Source: Calonectria ilicicola
Taxonomy: Eukaryota; Ascomycota; Sordariomycetes; Hypocreales; Nectriaceae
Length of the DNA: 64,000 bases
Assembly (NCBI GenBank): GCA_020809705.1
Contig: CP085831.1
Span: 1,984,001 to 2,048,000, forward strand
Direction: 5' to 3'
Each line of letters begins with the position of its first letter. The first letter of the stretch is position 1. The notes beneath the pieces are model-generated. The model had not been told where the DNA came from, made no database searches, and was given only the letters and a program-made list of their open reading frames with translations. The position numbers and the translations under genes are program-made. Shown piece after piece: positions 23,866 to 34,084 of the stretch.

Positions 23866-25308
23866 TGTGTTGAAGCTCGCTGTGAGAGATAAATTAAGTA
23901 AAAAACCTTATATAGTGAAGGCACGTTAACGCTATCGTCGGATGCTAGACCAGTGGACAGCTTCGGAAAGGCTCGTACGTGAGGGGTTTAGTCTTCGGAG
24001 AATAGGATATGAGAAATGGGGAAGGCATTCAGACGACTTAACAGATACACCTATTATATATGTCGGTAATTATATAATGCTATTCTCATTATCGCCTAGC
24101 TTCCGTCGAGCTCATCCCCTTTACCACCGTCCAGGGATTTGAGCTCAGGTGTAATACTTCTTGCCTTAGGATGCATGATTCGACCCCCTTCAATGGGAGG
24201 CTTTTCTATTTTTGTTATTTTCAGTCCTTCGATCATGGTAGGCAAGAAGGTTGTCAGGGGTAATATACTTCGGTATCGTACCGCGTATCAGCGGAGTGCG
24301 CATTCCGATTTGCCTGGGATGGTAATTTGGCATGGGCGAGGGGAAATACTGTTGCTTGTGGGGGGCAAATTATAACCTGGACCAGCCACCTATTTCTTCA
24401 CATGACGGCCTAAGCTTGAAACAGAATCCGTCGCAGATTTTCTGTTGGACTAGCAATCGGTGCATCCCTGGCTTCGGAAACATGCACCAGGCCGTCAGGG
24501 GAAAATTCGAGTCATCCTCCTACGACTTATATTGCCAACGAAACTTTGACTGCTGAGAAGAAAGATATTTCCTCGGATGAAAAACTGGAAATTTTAAAGG
24601 CATGTTCCGTAAAGATTCCCACCCTCACTGCTAGTTGCGGTCGTTGACGCCTTCATAAGCACTAGAGCTCCCTTGTCCATTTCACGGTGAACGGCGGCGC
24701 TTGAGGCCATGAAGACCAAGCATGTCATTACCAGTGGCTTCGCTCAGGGTACGTCTCTGTCTTACAGTGGTGTCATCTGCAAAGCTTAACTCATGAGGCA
24801 ATGGGGCATATGCTGTTCGTCATCACACTGTCATGGGTTCAAACACTACAGTCGACTTCGTCAGGGTATCTTCTCATTACCATTCCTAACGCCGCCGTGG
24901 CTCTACCGGGTCAATATTTTGGGCCTCGCGCTACTAATGGGCGTCTGCAAACCTTGACCGCCCATGCCCGCTCCTGTCGCATTGTCATGATGTTGAGCAT
25001 CAATACTACCGTGGGTACGTCTTGAACCACGCTGTATACCAACACATAAGTGCCTATGGCAGCGAGGTTCCGGCGTCGTGAGCTGGTAGAACATGGCGCA
25101 GTAACGAGGATTGACCCGGTCTCGTCATGGCTGGCCGGCACAGGAAGCCATCTAAAACGGCCAAGGAGTAATTGGACGAATGCAACCCATGACGCCCCTC
25201 GGTCCCATTAGAGATTCAAGAAGTGAGGGGATTCAGAAGCTAGCCAGGAAGATCGGGACCAGAGCTACATATTCAAAGGAGATTGCGGACCTCGTCAGCA
25301 AAGACCTA
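23866..25308. other. Intergenic, no gene recognised
   Basis: Upstream region of the minus-strand SAT4-like gene. Short frames are present on both strands but show no domain, no plausible signal peptide and no consistent splice sites. Confidence 0.5.
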
Positions 25309-25606
25309 TCCCTTTGACTGCGGTAAGCCTCCACATGTGTACCCCGCCCCACATGACCCCGGCAAAAGCAAGGTGACCTCGAGTGACATCAATGACTTGC
25401 GGAATCAATGAAAATAGCCGCCAGCCGCCGCAGTCACGATATCGCTGTCGGCAGTGCAAAGTAGCTCTATGTAGATCCGGCAGTTGTTGGAACTTATGGC
25501 ATCACCCAATTTAGCAGAGAAATAATGTACCTTTGATTTGAGGTGCTATGATTGGCGATGCCCCCCTGACCGCGACCCAAGCGGAGGCTTACCGCAGTCA
25601 AAGGGA
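25309..25606. mobile_element. 298-bp MITE with 24-bp perfect inverted repeats, TA target site
   Basis: The left end TCCCTTTGACTGCGGTAAGC (extended to 24 bp) is repeated perfectly in inverse orientation at the right end (25583-25606). TA dinucleotides flank both ends (25307-25308 and 25607-25608). There is no coding capacity. TIR plus TA duplication fits a non-autonomous Tc1/mariner-type element. Its first bases (TCCCTTTGA-TGCG) are shared with the MITE at 31137-31307. Confidence 0.88.
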
Positions 25607-27199
25607 TAGCCCAAAGTCTCGCGGGATAACCTGGCGTTTTTAGTGCAAATAGCGACCTCTCCTTCAGCTGCTAGATGCCGCGGAGTTTGTCCATTCCGAA
25701 GATCAATAATGTCAAGCGAGGGGAGCCATTCGATATTGGTAAACCTTAAAATTGACACTGGCCAAGCTTTCCCTTGCAATCTGTTACCAACGTTACATGG
25801 GGTAAATTTGACCCTCAGGGACCTCGCCTAACTGAGCCGACTAGCTGTGTCCCCAAATGCGCGGACTAAAGTGATCGCTCCGAATCCCTGATACCTCGGC
25901 ATCCGCGGCAAAGAAGCAAATTATTCCGGTTCTCAACACGGAATACGTACAGCGAGGTACAGGGGAGGAACGGGTTAGCGTGGTTGCGCAAAGATGCCCA
26001 TGTTGCACAAATACATGCAAGGAGGGCAGTCAGCTCTTTGGTGGTAGTAACCTTGAATATTTGGCTACTGTAGGCTAGTGAAGCTAGGTAGGGCACTCAT
26101 TTAACGAGAAAGGTACTGTTAATCGGCAGAGTAATACCTCTCATTTGAGCATATATCATATTTCGCCTGACTCGAGGGCAAGCTGTCAATGACCTCTTAG
26201 GTTTCTTTTCGTCAATGTCTATCTTGTTTCGTATGCGATATGTTGCCGTTGATGAATCGTGTTTCCAAGAGGATTTGGCTGTGCGTGGAAGCCCTGGGTC
26301 GCCTAACCTGGGAATTTTTTTCAAGAACCGATGCTTCTCTTTTGCCTTAGATAAAATGGAGATTTTGGAAAGTTACATACTCATTGCACAAACAATAGTT
26401 AAAATGTCACGATACTTTATAGGAGCAGAACGAGACACTAGGTGATTTAAAGAGCCGTAACAGACAGTTAGCCCCGATGGATTTTACGTTTCAAACTTAA
26501 TAATTCTGAGTCATGGTCAAGAAGGCGCAAAATACCGCTTCTTTGTCCTAGATGTTATGGCTTATCTATCAACCGTCTAAAACACCTTTTGCGGTCATAG
26601 TTTTGACGCCAAGCTATCCTTTCGAGTGTGGCAAGGTACGAACTGTGACTTATCAACGGTAAGGATTCTCCAATAAATTCCAGTGCATTGGCAGTAGTGT
26701 CGACAAATACAGCAATGACACTGATTGGCATAACATCGCCCACCTGTGCTGAGGCGACTTGTATCAGCATATAAATTAGGTAGGGTTGAATGTACCTTTC
26801 CTTACCTGCTCTTTGGTTGGCTGCACATCCCTGCTCGTGACCCAGGTGTTGCCTTACCGCACTTGAAGGAATAGTCTGAGGCATTGTATGACTGGCATTT
26901 TTATCAGGGTCTAAGGAACATGTTCTTGCCGGGAAGGGGGCGATCTGCATGATGAATGAATGATCTGACGTGGCAACAATTAATTGAAAGTTGATGAATA
27001 TAGCTTCCAGCCTGGGCATAGTGTAAAGGATCGCCACAAGGAGGGAGCCAGGATCTTGGAACGGGGGTTCGTCTTTCTGTTCCCCGGTGACACCTCCGCC
27101 ATTGACCCACTACCCACTCCTAGGGCAGGCTTTTACAGTGGGGGAACAAAAGTGACGATCCCACCCCACCTTCTTCGCGACCGCGACACGATTTTCCAC
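25607..27199. other. Intergenic, no gene recognised
   Basis: A 160-codon frame on the minus strand (26555-27037) is the longest open stretch, but I recognise no domain in it. The rest has only short frames. Nothing is supported. Confidence 0.45.
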
Positions 27200-27254
27200 C
27201 TTGCACACGATCTGATTGGTTTACCCAAGTTGGGAATTGACACGGTCGTTACAC
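27200..27254 (+). repeat. LTR 3' end relic outside the AT-rich block
   Basis: The end of this stretch (GTTGGGAATTGACACGGTCG followed by TTACA) matches the last bases of the roughly 400-bp LTR family at 12140-12177 and 21195-21239, including the GATCTGATTGGTTTACCC part. It is not RIP-mutated. I cannot fix its left end; preceding GC-normal sequence (from about 27040) may belong to a diverged solo LTR. Confidence 0.55.
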
Positions 27255-27302
27255 AGGGCTCTTAGGTGCTGTTGTGTGCTGCGATAATTGCCGCAATAGC
27301 GA

Positions 27303-27600
27303 TTATTGACCAATCTTTTGCCCTATGGTATAGCGGTCAACAGCACAGCCGTTACACGAATGATCTCCTAAAATCTTGAGGACCTCTTCCTCAACATGGA
27401 AGCTGGTTTTGGCTTCACGGACAACGTGTTTGGTCTTCTCCGCGTCGGGATAATCCCACCATGCGGATGGAGGATACTTTAGCACAACGCCATCATCTAA
27501 CCTTGCAACCACAGCATATTGACTATGGCGAATCACCGCTAAGGCAGGAGGTTTATAGTCTAAGCCAATAGCATTGTAAGAAGAATTATCTACAGACTTA
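27303..27600 (-). pseudogene. Protein-kinase N-lobe fragment
   Basis: The minus-strand frame reads as the first part of a fungal protein kinase: Y-VVARLDDGVVLKYP (the VLK lysine strand), then a helix with VVREAKTSFHVEEEVLKILG (the glutamate-bearing alphaC-like segment), then it loses similarity and stops at 27303. Codons upstream of the first ATG at 27536 continue in the same style back to about 27600. There is no catalytic HRD or DFG region. It ends 49 bp from an LTR end, so it is probably a gene truncated by transposon activity. Kinase assignment rests on motif appearance only. Confidence 0.5.
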
Positions 27601-28183
27601 TAAGAACACGAATTCTCTGGCTATATGTTTGACGTGACTTCAGTCAACTGATGCCGATTGCTTGGTAGGAGCAGTACCTATATCAGTTGGCTTGTTTTCA
27701 AGTGAAAAGATCCATCTGAAAGAAAGCAAGACATCAAATGTTCTCCAGAACAGGTGAGTTAGTGACCAGGACAAAGGGGAAGAAACACCACACGCCAATT
27801 GTTGCTCAAGACTTTGATGGCTAGAAGGAGGGTTACGTTCGAATCATAGGTTCTCATGTGTTGGGAAAAGGGGGGTCGCCAACGATTGACTGATTGATTT
27901 AGTCCTACTCGGATTCAGCCGAACTTCATCCGGCTTTACCCATCGAGCTGTGCCCCATAAATGGTACTGTCGCAGGTCAGGCATGATAACGAGCCTCGGG
28001 AAACAACTGTACCCAGTAATCAAGCTGCATGCTTCAAGTTAAAACCTGTGGGCTATAGTACTCCTTACTTTAGACAACAATCAATCAACACACTGCTGCT
28101 GCTCATCATATCCACTTTAACCTTTTAAACACGCTCCGTGCGACAGGTACCTAAGGGTTTGAGGGGTACAAGACTTTTCCACG
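27601..28183. other. Intergenic, no gene recognised
   Basis: Upstream of a small secreted-protein gene. No coding frame with support. A TATA-like box (TATAAAT, 28184-28190) lies at its right edge. Confidence 0.45.
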
Positions 28184-28313
28184 TATAAATTACGGTACAC
28201 ATCCACAGCAAGCATTGTCTAATCACCATATAATAAGGTTGATTTAATCCAGTTCATTGTGCCTTAGTTGCCTATATCTCGACCTTCTCGGGTTTTTTAA
28301 AGCCTCTTCACCA

Positions 28314-28745
28314 ATGACTAGAATTACTTCGGCATCCCTAGTGGCTATTGTAGCCGTGGCCGGCAGTTCTGCTGTCATGGCAGCTCCAGGCTCCGTACGG
28401 AGCAAGTCGACATCCAGTGCGCGTACAACCTCTGAGCTTTCTTCTTATGGGCGCCCTTCATCAACGGGGGTTCCCGTCCTCTCATCCACTTTCGGTGACC
28501 CTTTACGAACGTCAAGCATTTCTTCCTCTGAAGGCCTAAGCTTCTCGCAGCAACTCTTGCTAGCTGATATGTGAGTCAACCTTTCTTGCAATCCATTACT
28601 ATTGATATCTTTTCTCCATAGCACTGCCGGGAAGGCCCCCTGCGCGGCCGCTGGAGGCAAATGTGTCGTGGGCGTGGCCGATACCTCCAACGGCCTTGTT
28701 AGTTCCCATTTATCCGTTCCTCACATCCAAGTAGGTGCAGGCTAG
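28314..28745 (+). CDS. Small secreted Ser/Thr-rich protein, unknown function
   Basis: Two exons (28314-28570 and 28622-28745) joined by a 51-bp GTGAGT...ATAG intron give 126 residues. The ATG at 28314 is chosen because it starts a clean signal peptide (MTRITSASLVAIVAVAGSSA, then VMAA as likely cleavage). An in-frame ATG at 28257 would bury it. The mature part is rich in Ser, Thr and Gly and has only two cysteines, in a GKAPCAAAGGKC segment. TATAAAT lies at 28184-28190, about 125 bp upstream. The stop lies inside the 3' end of the opposite-strand phosphotransferase-like gene (47-bp tail-to-tail overlap), so the C-terminus may be unusual or the gene 3'-truncated. No family recognised. Confidence 0.55.
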
Positions 28746-29490
28746 ATAGGTCCTCTATGGATGCGATGAATCGCTGTGCCATTGCGTGTGCCCTCTCCTT
28801 CGTCTGCATCGCCGTACCCGTGATGACCCATAAGAAACCGTGAAGCATATGTTTCGAGTAGTCCTCCCATACTTCAACTCTGTGAAACAACGGAGCTCCC
28901 TTGGCATGGAGCGCTTGTAGATACGTGTCCAGTAGCTCCCTCTTGTGAACTCGACGATCCTCGATGCTCAATGACCCACCAATCCAGTATGCAATATCAT
29001 GCATAGCTGAACCAATATGCACCGCCTGATAGTCCAAAAGGGCTGGGCCCCCATCGCTCTGAAAATATGTGTTCCCGATGTGTGCATCACCATGCAAGAT
29101 ACACCTCAGCCGGGTGTCGCTCTTCTCCTCGCCCCACATCTTCTTGAACGCTGCATGCACGCGGCATCTGTCCCGCAAATAGTCGGGGACACCCGAAGGG
29201 GCTTGGCCAGAGTTTAAATGAGAATCCCAGTACTCGGATGTGAACAGGACAGCGCCTACTTCTCTCAAGTACGCTGAGGCCATTCCAAGTGCGAACAGAT
29301 TCCGCTCAAATCCTCCTTTGATACATATTGCTTTAGGGTGGCTGCTTGACTTAGCTTGGACTGCGGAGTCGACTGAGTATTCCAAATCAGCCAGAATCTT
29401 AGTTGCTGTGCCAAGAATAACCTGGCGAATCTTGATTCCCCTAACACCAAGACCCAACGATTCAGAGAGCCAGTTCGGCGTTATTGCCAT
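28699..29490 (-). CDS. Aminoglycoside phosphotransferase/ecdysteroid-kinase-like protein, internally shortened
   Basis: A single-exon 263-residue frame. The C-terminal half has the hallmark of the APH/choline-kinase-like fold: the catalytic loop LHGDAHIGN (residues 132-140, with His133, Asp135 and Asn140) and the metal-binding LLDYQ (Asp153 in place of DFG). The N-terminal half has a candidate ATP-lysine strand (CIKGGF, Lys58). In relatives that I know, about 100 further residues (the hinge and substrate-side helices) separate the LGM..AYLRE segment from the EYW segment before the catalytic loop; here they are nearly adjacent (residues 68-90). This suggests an in-frame internal deletion, so activity is doubtful. 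It is convergent with and overlaps the small secreted gene. Substrate unknown. Confidence 0.65.
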   Translation of the reverse strand: MAITPNWLSESLGLGVRGIKIRQVILGTATKILADLEYSVDSAVQAKSSSHPKAICIKGGFERNLFALGMASAYLREVGAVLFTSEYWDSHLNSGQAPSGVPDYLRDRCRVHAAFKKMWGEEKSDTRLRCILHGDAHIGNTYFQSDGGPALLDYQAVHIGSAMHDIAYWIGGSLSIEDRRVHKRELLDTYLQALHAKGAPLFHRVEVWEDYSKHMLHGFLWVITGTAMQTKERAHAMAQRFIASIEDLSSLHLLGCEERINGN

Positions 29491-31136
29491 GGGACTTGTG
29501 GGTAGATCCCTGGTAGTGTTAAGATCGTAGCGGCTGATCCTTGCCCAAGTTCAGGATTCATCATCGTTTTCAGTTCGCAGATATCATATAATGGTTTTTC
29601 AAATTATTTCTCAATCCGTACTAATATCTTGAAATCGAAATTGCTTGAATATATTATATAGTGCAATACATGCTCAAACTCTCACCTGTCTAGATCCAGG
29701 GGCCTGTGACTTCGGCCCGAAATATATGGAGCTAATGCAAAGGGGGAAAACGTGCGAGCCATAAGGGGGTTGCCATGCTGATCAAATGTTAACTCTGTGG
29801 CTTTATTCCCTGAGGAGGTATTTCTCGTCAGATTCGGTTAGTCACTTCGCCTACAAGCAATGCCACGCACTATTACAACTGGGCTTCGTGAATTGGCAAT
29901 GGCGGTGAAATACTAGCACAGCTTGTGGAAATATGAGATGTCATAAAAATCATTTACTCAGTTTATGGAGCAAGCTGAGACTGCTTCCCGCATCCTGAAG
30001 TCTCTCAACCGCGCCTGAGACATGATGAATCACAAATTGCACTTCACTCGGAGGCAAAACTCAAGGCCCGCTTTTTGTATCCCATATCCTTGAAAATCCA
30101 GCAAAGCCCCCTATTAGCATTGAGAGCCGATGTCATGGCCACAAATGGACGACAGGTTGTGTGGCAAAGAATGGTTTGTTGAGCTACGTACGGCCTCAAA
30201 CGAGAGGCTTTTAAGGCGACCTCGTCTGTTGAACAATTTAGCTAGCTTGTATTAGGTAGACTGCGGATCTCATCGGTTAGCTATCCGGTAAGGCCACAAG
30301 AAAATAGGGACTGGGGCCACCGTTGCCACTGGTGTCAGCTGTTCCAGGATTCGCTGTTGCCACTTGCCTTGCTATTTAAGTTGCCGCCACTGATGTTGTA
30401 GCTGCCGCAGATCCTACTCCAAGATGTTCCCATGGGTCGTCGTGGTAGTGTTCTGAGCAGATTGTGTGATTGCCATCTTCACTCAGGGCTGCAATGGGAG
30501 CATATCCCCCTGACAATGTATGTAGCCAGCTGGTATGCAGCCCACGTATAAGTGGATCAAAAGTATTAGCCTTCCAGTTGTGTACCTCGGGAGTCGTCGA
30601 ACCTCTCTTTATTCTAGAGGTCGCGTCGGGGGCTCGGTGTCTCCGGTAATTCTCTATTGGCATGGCTGTGGTAGTATGTACATACTCATGACGTATCATA
30701 TGAATGATTTTATGTCCAACGCTCGAGCTTATCGAGGCTGGTGTGCGAAAATTCAATGGCGTCAACACGACAAATCAGAATGCTTCGGGGGAACTATAAT
30801 CTTACCCGGTAACAGGTCAAAATCCAGAGTGTCAATCGGGGGAACATAAAGCCAACGTCCCGGTTCTCTCCTGTCGTCGCCCTTCTTCACACTATGCCCA
30901 AACTGGAAGGGACTTTCAGCTTTTCATGAATCATTTCCAATCACACCCTTGTCGGCATGAACGTGGCGGCGTAGGTAGACCCGGATCAAAAATGCCGGTG
31001 AACCCGTTGGGGCATTTGAAAAGATTCAATGGCGTCTGGTTATGTGCAATTCACTGCTATTGGTTAATTTGCCCGTAAAAAGCAGGTTATAACAGACAAT
31101 TTGTTGGCATTTATTTTCCCCGACTTACTAGAAATA
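29491..31136. other. Intergenic, no gene recognised
   Basis: A 130-codon minus-strand frame (30376-30768) has no recognisable domain. The remainder is noncoding as far as can be seen. The MITE at 31137 lies at the right edge. Confidence 0.45.
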
Positions 31137-31307
31137 TCCCTTTGAGTGCGCGATAGCTGCACTTTCGTACCTGCAAAGGTATTGGCCAATCATATTAGTT
31201 GATCAAAAAAGGTACATGGAATCTTACCATAGTTATATGCTGACAGAAGTCCCAGCATATTTATGTGGGTCTGGTACGCAAGTGCAGCTATCGCGCACTC
31301 AAAGGGA
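31137..31307. mobile_element. 171-bp MITE with about 35-bp inverted repeats, TA target site
   Basis: The left end TCCCTTTGAGTGCGCGATAG continues to about 35 bp and is matched by the inverse of 31273-31307 with one mismatch. TA flanks both sides (31135-31136 and 31308-31309). The central part is AT-richer without coding capacity. The first nine bases equal those of the 25309-25606 MITE, suggesting the same transposase family mobilised both. Confidence 0.88.
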
Positions 31308-31309
31308 TA

Positions 31310-31718
31310 GGAGGCCCCTGCTATTGTAGCAGCTGAGAATGTACTGACTCGAGCACTCTATGTACATCGTAAACTTAATCCTGAACACTAGAGCTCGAGA
31401 GGGAAAGTGGCATTTTGCGTCGACTGTATAAACATTTTGTAATACCGGTTAAGCCAACGGGCTTTGCTATTATGGCAGGGGAAAGATCACGATCGTCCCT
31501 GAAATTCTGGGCGTTCTCTTTAGCCATCAAACACACACTTCGTGCCAGTCCTAGTATATAGACCTATGCCGGTAGCACCCTCCAATCCCTCCAAAGTCTC
31601 AATGAATCCATGTCTTACGCCGTTGCTTGACCTTCAGCCAACTTCACACATTTAGCCTTTTTCCGCATTCTCAGCCCTGGATAATCGCAGCAGAGCGGCT
31701 ACAACATAAGCTACGCAA
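31310..31718. promoter_or_regulatory. Upstream region of the second SAT4-like gene
   Basis: About 400 bp without coding sequence between the MITE and the SAT4-like gene. It presumably holds that gene's promoter. No specific element was recognised. Confidence 0.3.
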
Positions 31719-33200
31719 TTGAAGGACTACAAAAAGGTCGCAAGCATGTCATCCCAAGAAGTCGGCGCAATGCCACCGCCGGAGGGCATAACGCCCGACT
31801 TTCGCAGCAATACCTATCTCCAGTACTCCATTATTATTGTTTACTGCACTACTTTCGCAATAGCAACACTAACTATGGGACTTCGCCTTTATACTAGTGC
31901 TATTATTATGAGAAAAATAGGCCTGGATTCACGTACGTTTACACTATACATAACTGATCCTAGGAGGAGCTAATCCTATTATAAGCACTAATAATTATAT
32001 CTTGGGCTCTGTCCCTTGCCTTTTTCATTTGCATGGTTGCAGGTATGTAACCAAATTATCTCTAAATCAAAACTCTATAGTTTGCTCTATGCTTTGATCA
32101 CTTAGTTGCAAGGCCTAAAAAAGCTAACATAATGAACAGCAATGCCATCCGGCTTTGGGAAGCATATGTGGAATGTCAGACAAGTAGACCTTCCAGGCTA
32201 TCTAAAGGTACGCTCTATCTACTTTAAATATCACTAAACAAATTATAATAAAGATTGATTTCTAACATTGGTTTCCTCGTCACACTATAGCTTCTTCTTG
32301 CCCTTGGCCTGACATACTTGTGGCCGCCCGCACTCACCAAGTTGGCAATACTTGTACTCTACCGACGCATCGTTCCCAGCAAACATTTTCATCTGTTCGT
32401 TTATTTTATTGCCTTTTGTATTATTGCATATACAACTGTCTTCACGGTGTTATTGTGTGGGCCTTGCAGGCCGCTATCACCGGGAAGTAGTCTTTGCATA
32501 AACAATCTTACCGTTGCCCAAGCAATCCTCAACCTTGTTTCCGACGGTATACTTATTATTCTACCAATTCCTATACTCCATCATTTGAAGATGCCTCTGA
32601 AGCAGAGGGCTACTGTTGGGGCTATTCTTGCTCTGGGCTCTGGGTAAGTTTATCAACTCCATTCCTATTTGATGTTATTTTGCTATCTCGCAGAGGGAAA
32701 TGAAGGTAATTTGATTCTTTTTAACTAAAATTAGGGTCTTTATGGCGTCCTGCGTACGTATCGCCTATGTTCGCAAAATGCAGAATAATCCTGATATTAC
32801 CTGGACACAGGCTTCTGCCTCTCTCTGGAGTTCTGTGGAATTGAACGTTGGCATTATTTGCAACTGTCTGCCAACATTGAAACCATTCATCCGCAAGCAC
32901 CTCCCCTGGCTTCGTAGTCTCGTCGGAGGAACAAGCAGTAACAAAACGCGTCCCAGTCAACCTAACAGCGGCAATAATTTCAGGTCATGGAGAGCTGAGA
33001 ATTCAACCCATGGGTTTCAGCTACATAGTGTGGACTGCGCTGGCATGCCAAGGGAGAACGAAACGGACGACTCGAAGAATATTGTAGTTGTGGACGAATA
33101 CCAAGTTCATTACGGAGATGCGAGCGAGATCGGAGATGCCTCTAGTACAGAGGACATCTTGGCAACTGAAAATCGTCGGCCACATGTCAAACCAGCTTAG
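31719..33200 (+). CDS. SAT4/PTH11-like rhodopsin-fold integral membrane protein (second copy)
   Basis: Five exons (31719-31932, 31986-32042, 32140-32207, 32291-32643 and 32735-33200) join in frame to 385 residues. The ATG at 31746 (376 residues) is an equally possible start. It has seven hydrophobic segments with family features: MGLRLYT after TM1, a WPPALTKLAILVLY helix, a C-x-PC-PL loop, LPIPILHHLKMPLKQR after the sixth segment, and LPTLKPFIRK before an acidic, Ser-rich tail of about 110 residues. The first junction is the weak point: the GT donor at 31933 is good, but reading past the tempting CCTAG acceptor at 31961-31963 meets an in-frame TAA. An ATAAG acceptor (ending 31985) restores the frame but loses the usual WDD motif. 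It could be slightly damaged or need cDNA to settle. Confidence 0.8.
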
Positions 33201-34084
33201 GCTGGAATTTCCCGAACCCTTCGTCTTAATTGGGCCGGAAATTTGGAATTATACTGTACTGTAATGCTCAAGTGTAGATTCATTTTATTGTACTGTATCA
33301 ATATTATAGTACATAGTACCCACTTTGCCATCGCATCTCGCAGGCAAGAACAATCGGAGTGCTCCCTAGCCTAGGTCGAGCTGCCTCTCACAGGGGATAT
33401 CCAACCAAAACACATAGTACATAGTAGGCAAGGCAGAACCCAGAAAAGACGATTGCTAGAAATGACTAATTGTTAGGCCTTAACTGTCATGGGAATAGAT
33501 ATATTGAGCCTGGAACTGGGAAATTCTGGGGAAGGAAACCCTAGCCATGGCCCGAAACAAGGCACAGGACCCAGATTAGGGTCCCTTACAGGGGTTTGCG
33601 ATCCTAAAAGTGGGCTTATCACACTCTCGTCGTTTCATAGTCAGAGGCTGGGCGATGGGCATCGCCGGAACCAATCAGTATCGGACAATCGTAGCTTAGT
33701 TAAGCCGATGATGAGCAGGTGTCGAGAACCGGATCAGGGTGCCCGAAACTGGACCCAGAGCTAAAATAGGGATTCGGGAGCTTGGTGGTTTGGTCGGGTT
33801 GAGGGAGAGGAGTGAAGCGACAAAATAAGTTTCAGGTGCATCAATTTTTGTTTTTATCGTCCAATGTCAACTCTGCACAAGCTAAACATGAATAACTTGA
33901 CTTCCCGTCCAATGTCTTCGCGAAAAAAGCGAAATAGGGCAAATGAGAGTTTTGCTCGAGCAACTCAACGCTTGATGAGAAGATGCGATCAGATGAGTCA
34001 CCGTTATGGTGCGGATATTTATGTTGTCTTACGTTGAAAAATCGGCACTGTGATTATAATTCTACTGATACGTTATTCCCTGCT
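33201..34084. other. Intergenic, no gene recognised
   Basis: No supported gene. The motif ACATAGTAC occurs at about 33310 and again at about 33417, but without other transposon features. A 91-codon plus frame (33489-33764) has no recognisable domain. Confidence 0.45.

Noticed and set aside
26555..27037. 160-codon minus-strand frame
   Set aside because: No recognisable domain, signal peptide or splice continuity; composition resembles surrounding noncoding sequence.
30376..30768. 130-codon minus-strand frame
   Set aside because: No domain recognised and an overlapping plus-strand frame of similar size has equal claim; likely chance.
33300..33440. Repeated ACATAGTAC motifs as a possible MITE
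   Set aside because: The two motifs are in direct rather than inverted orientation and lack a target duplication.
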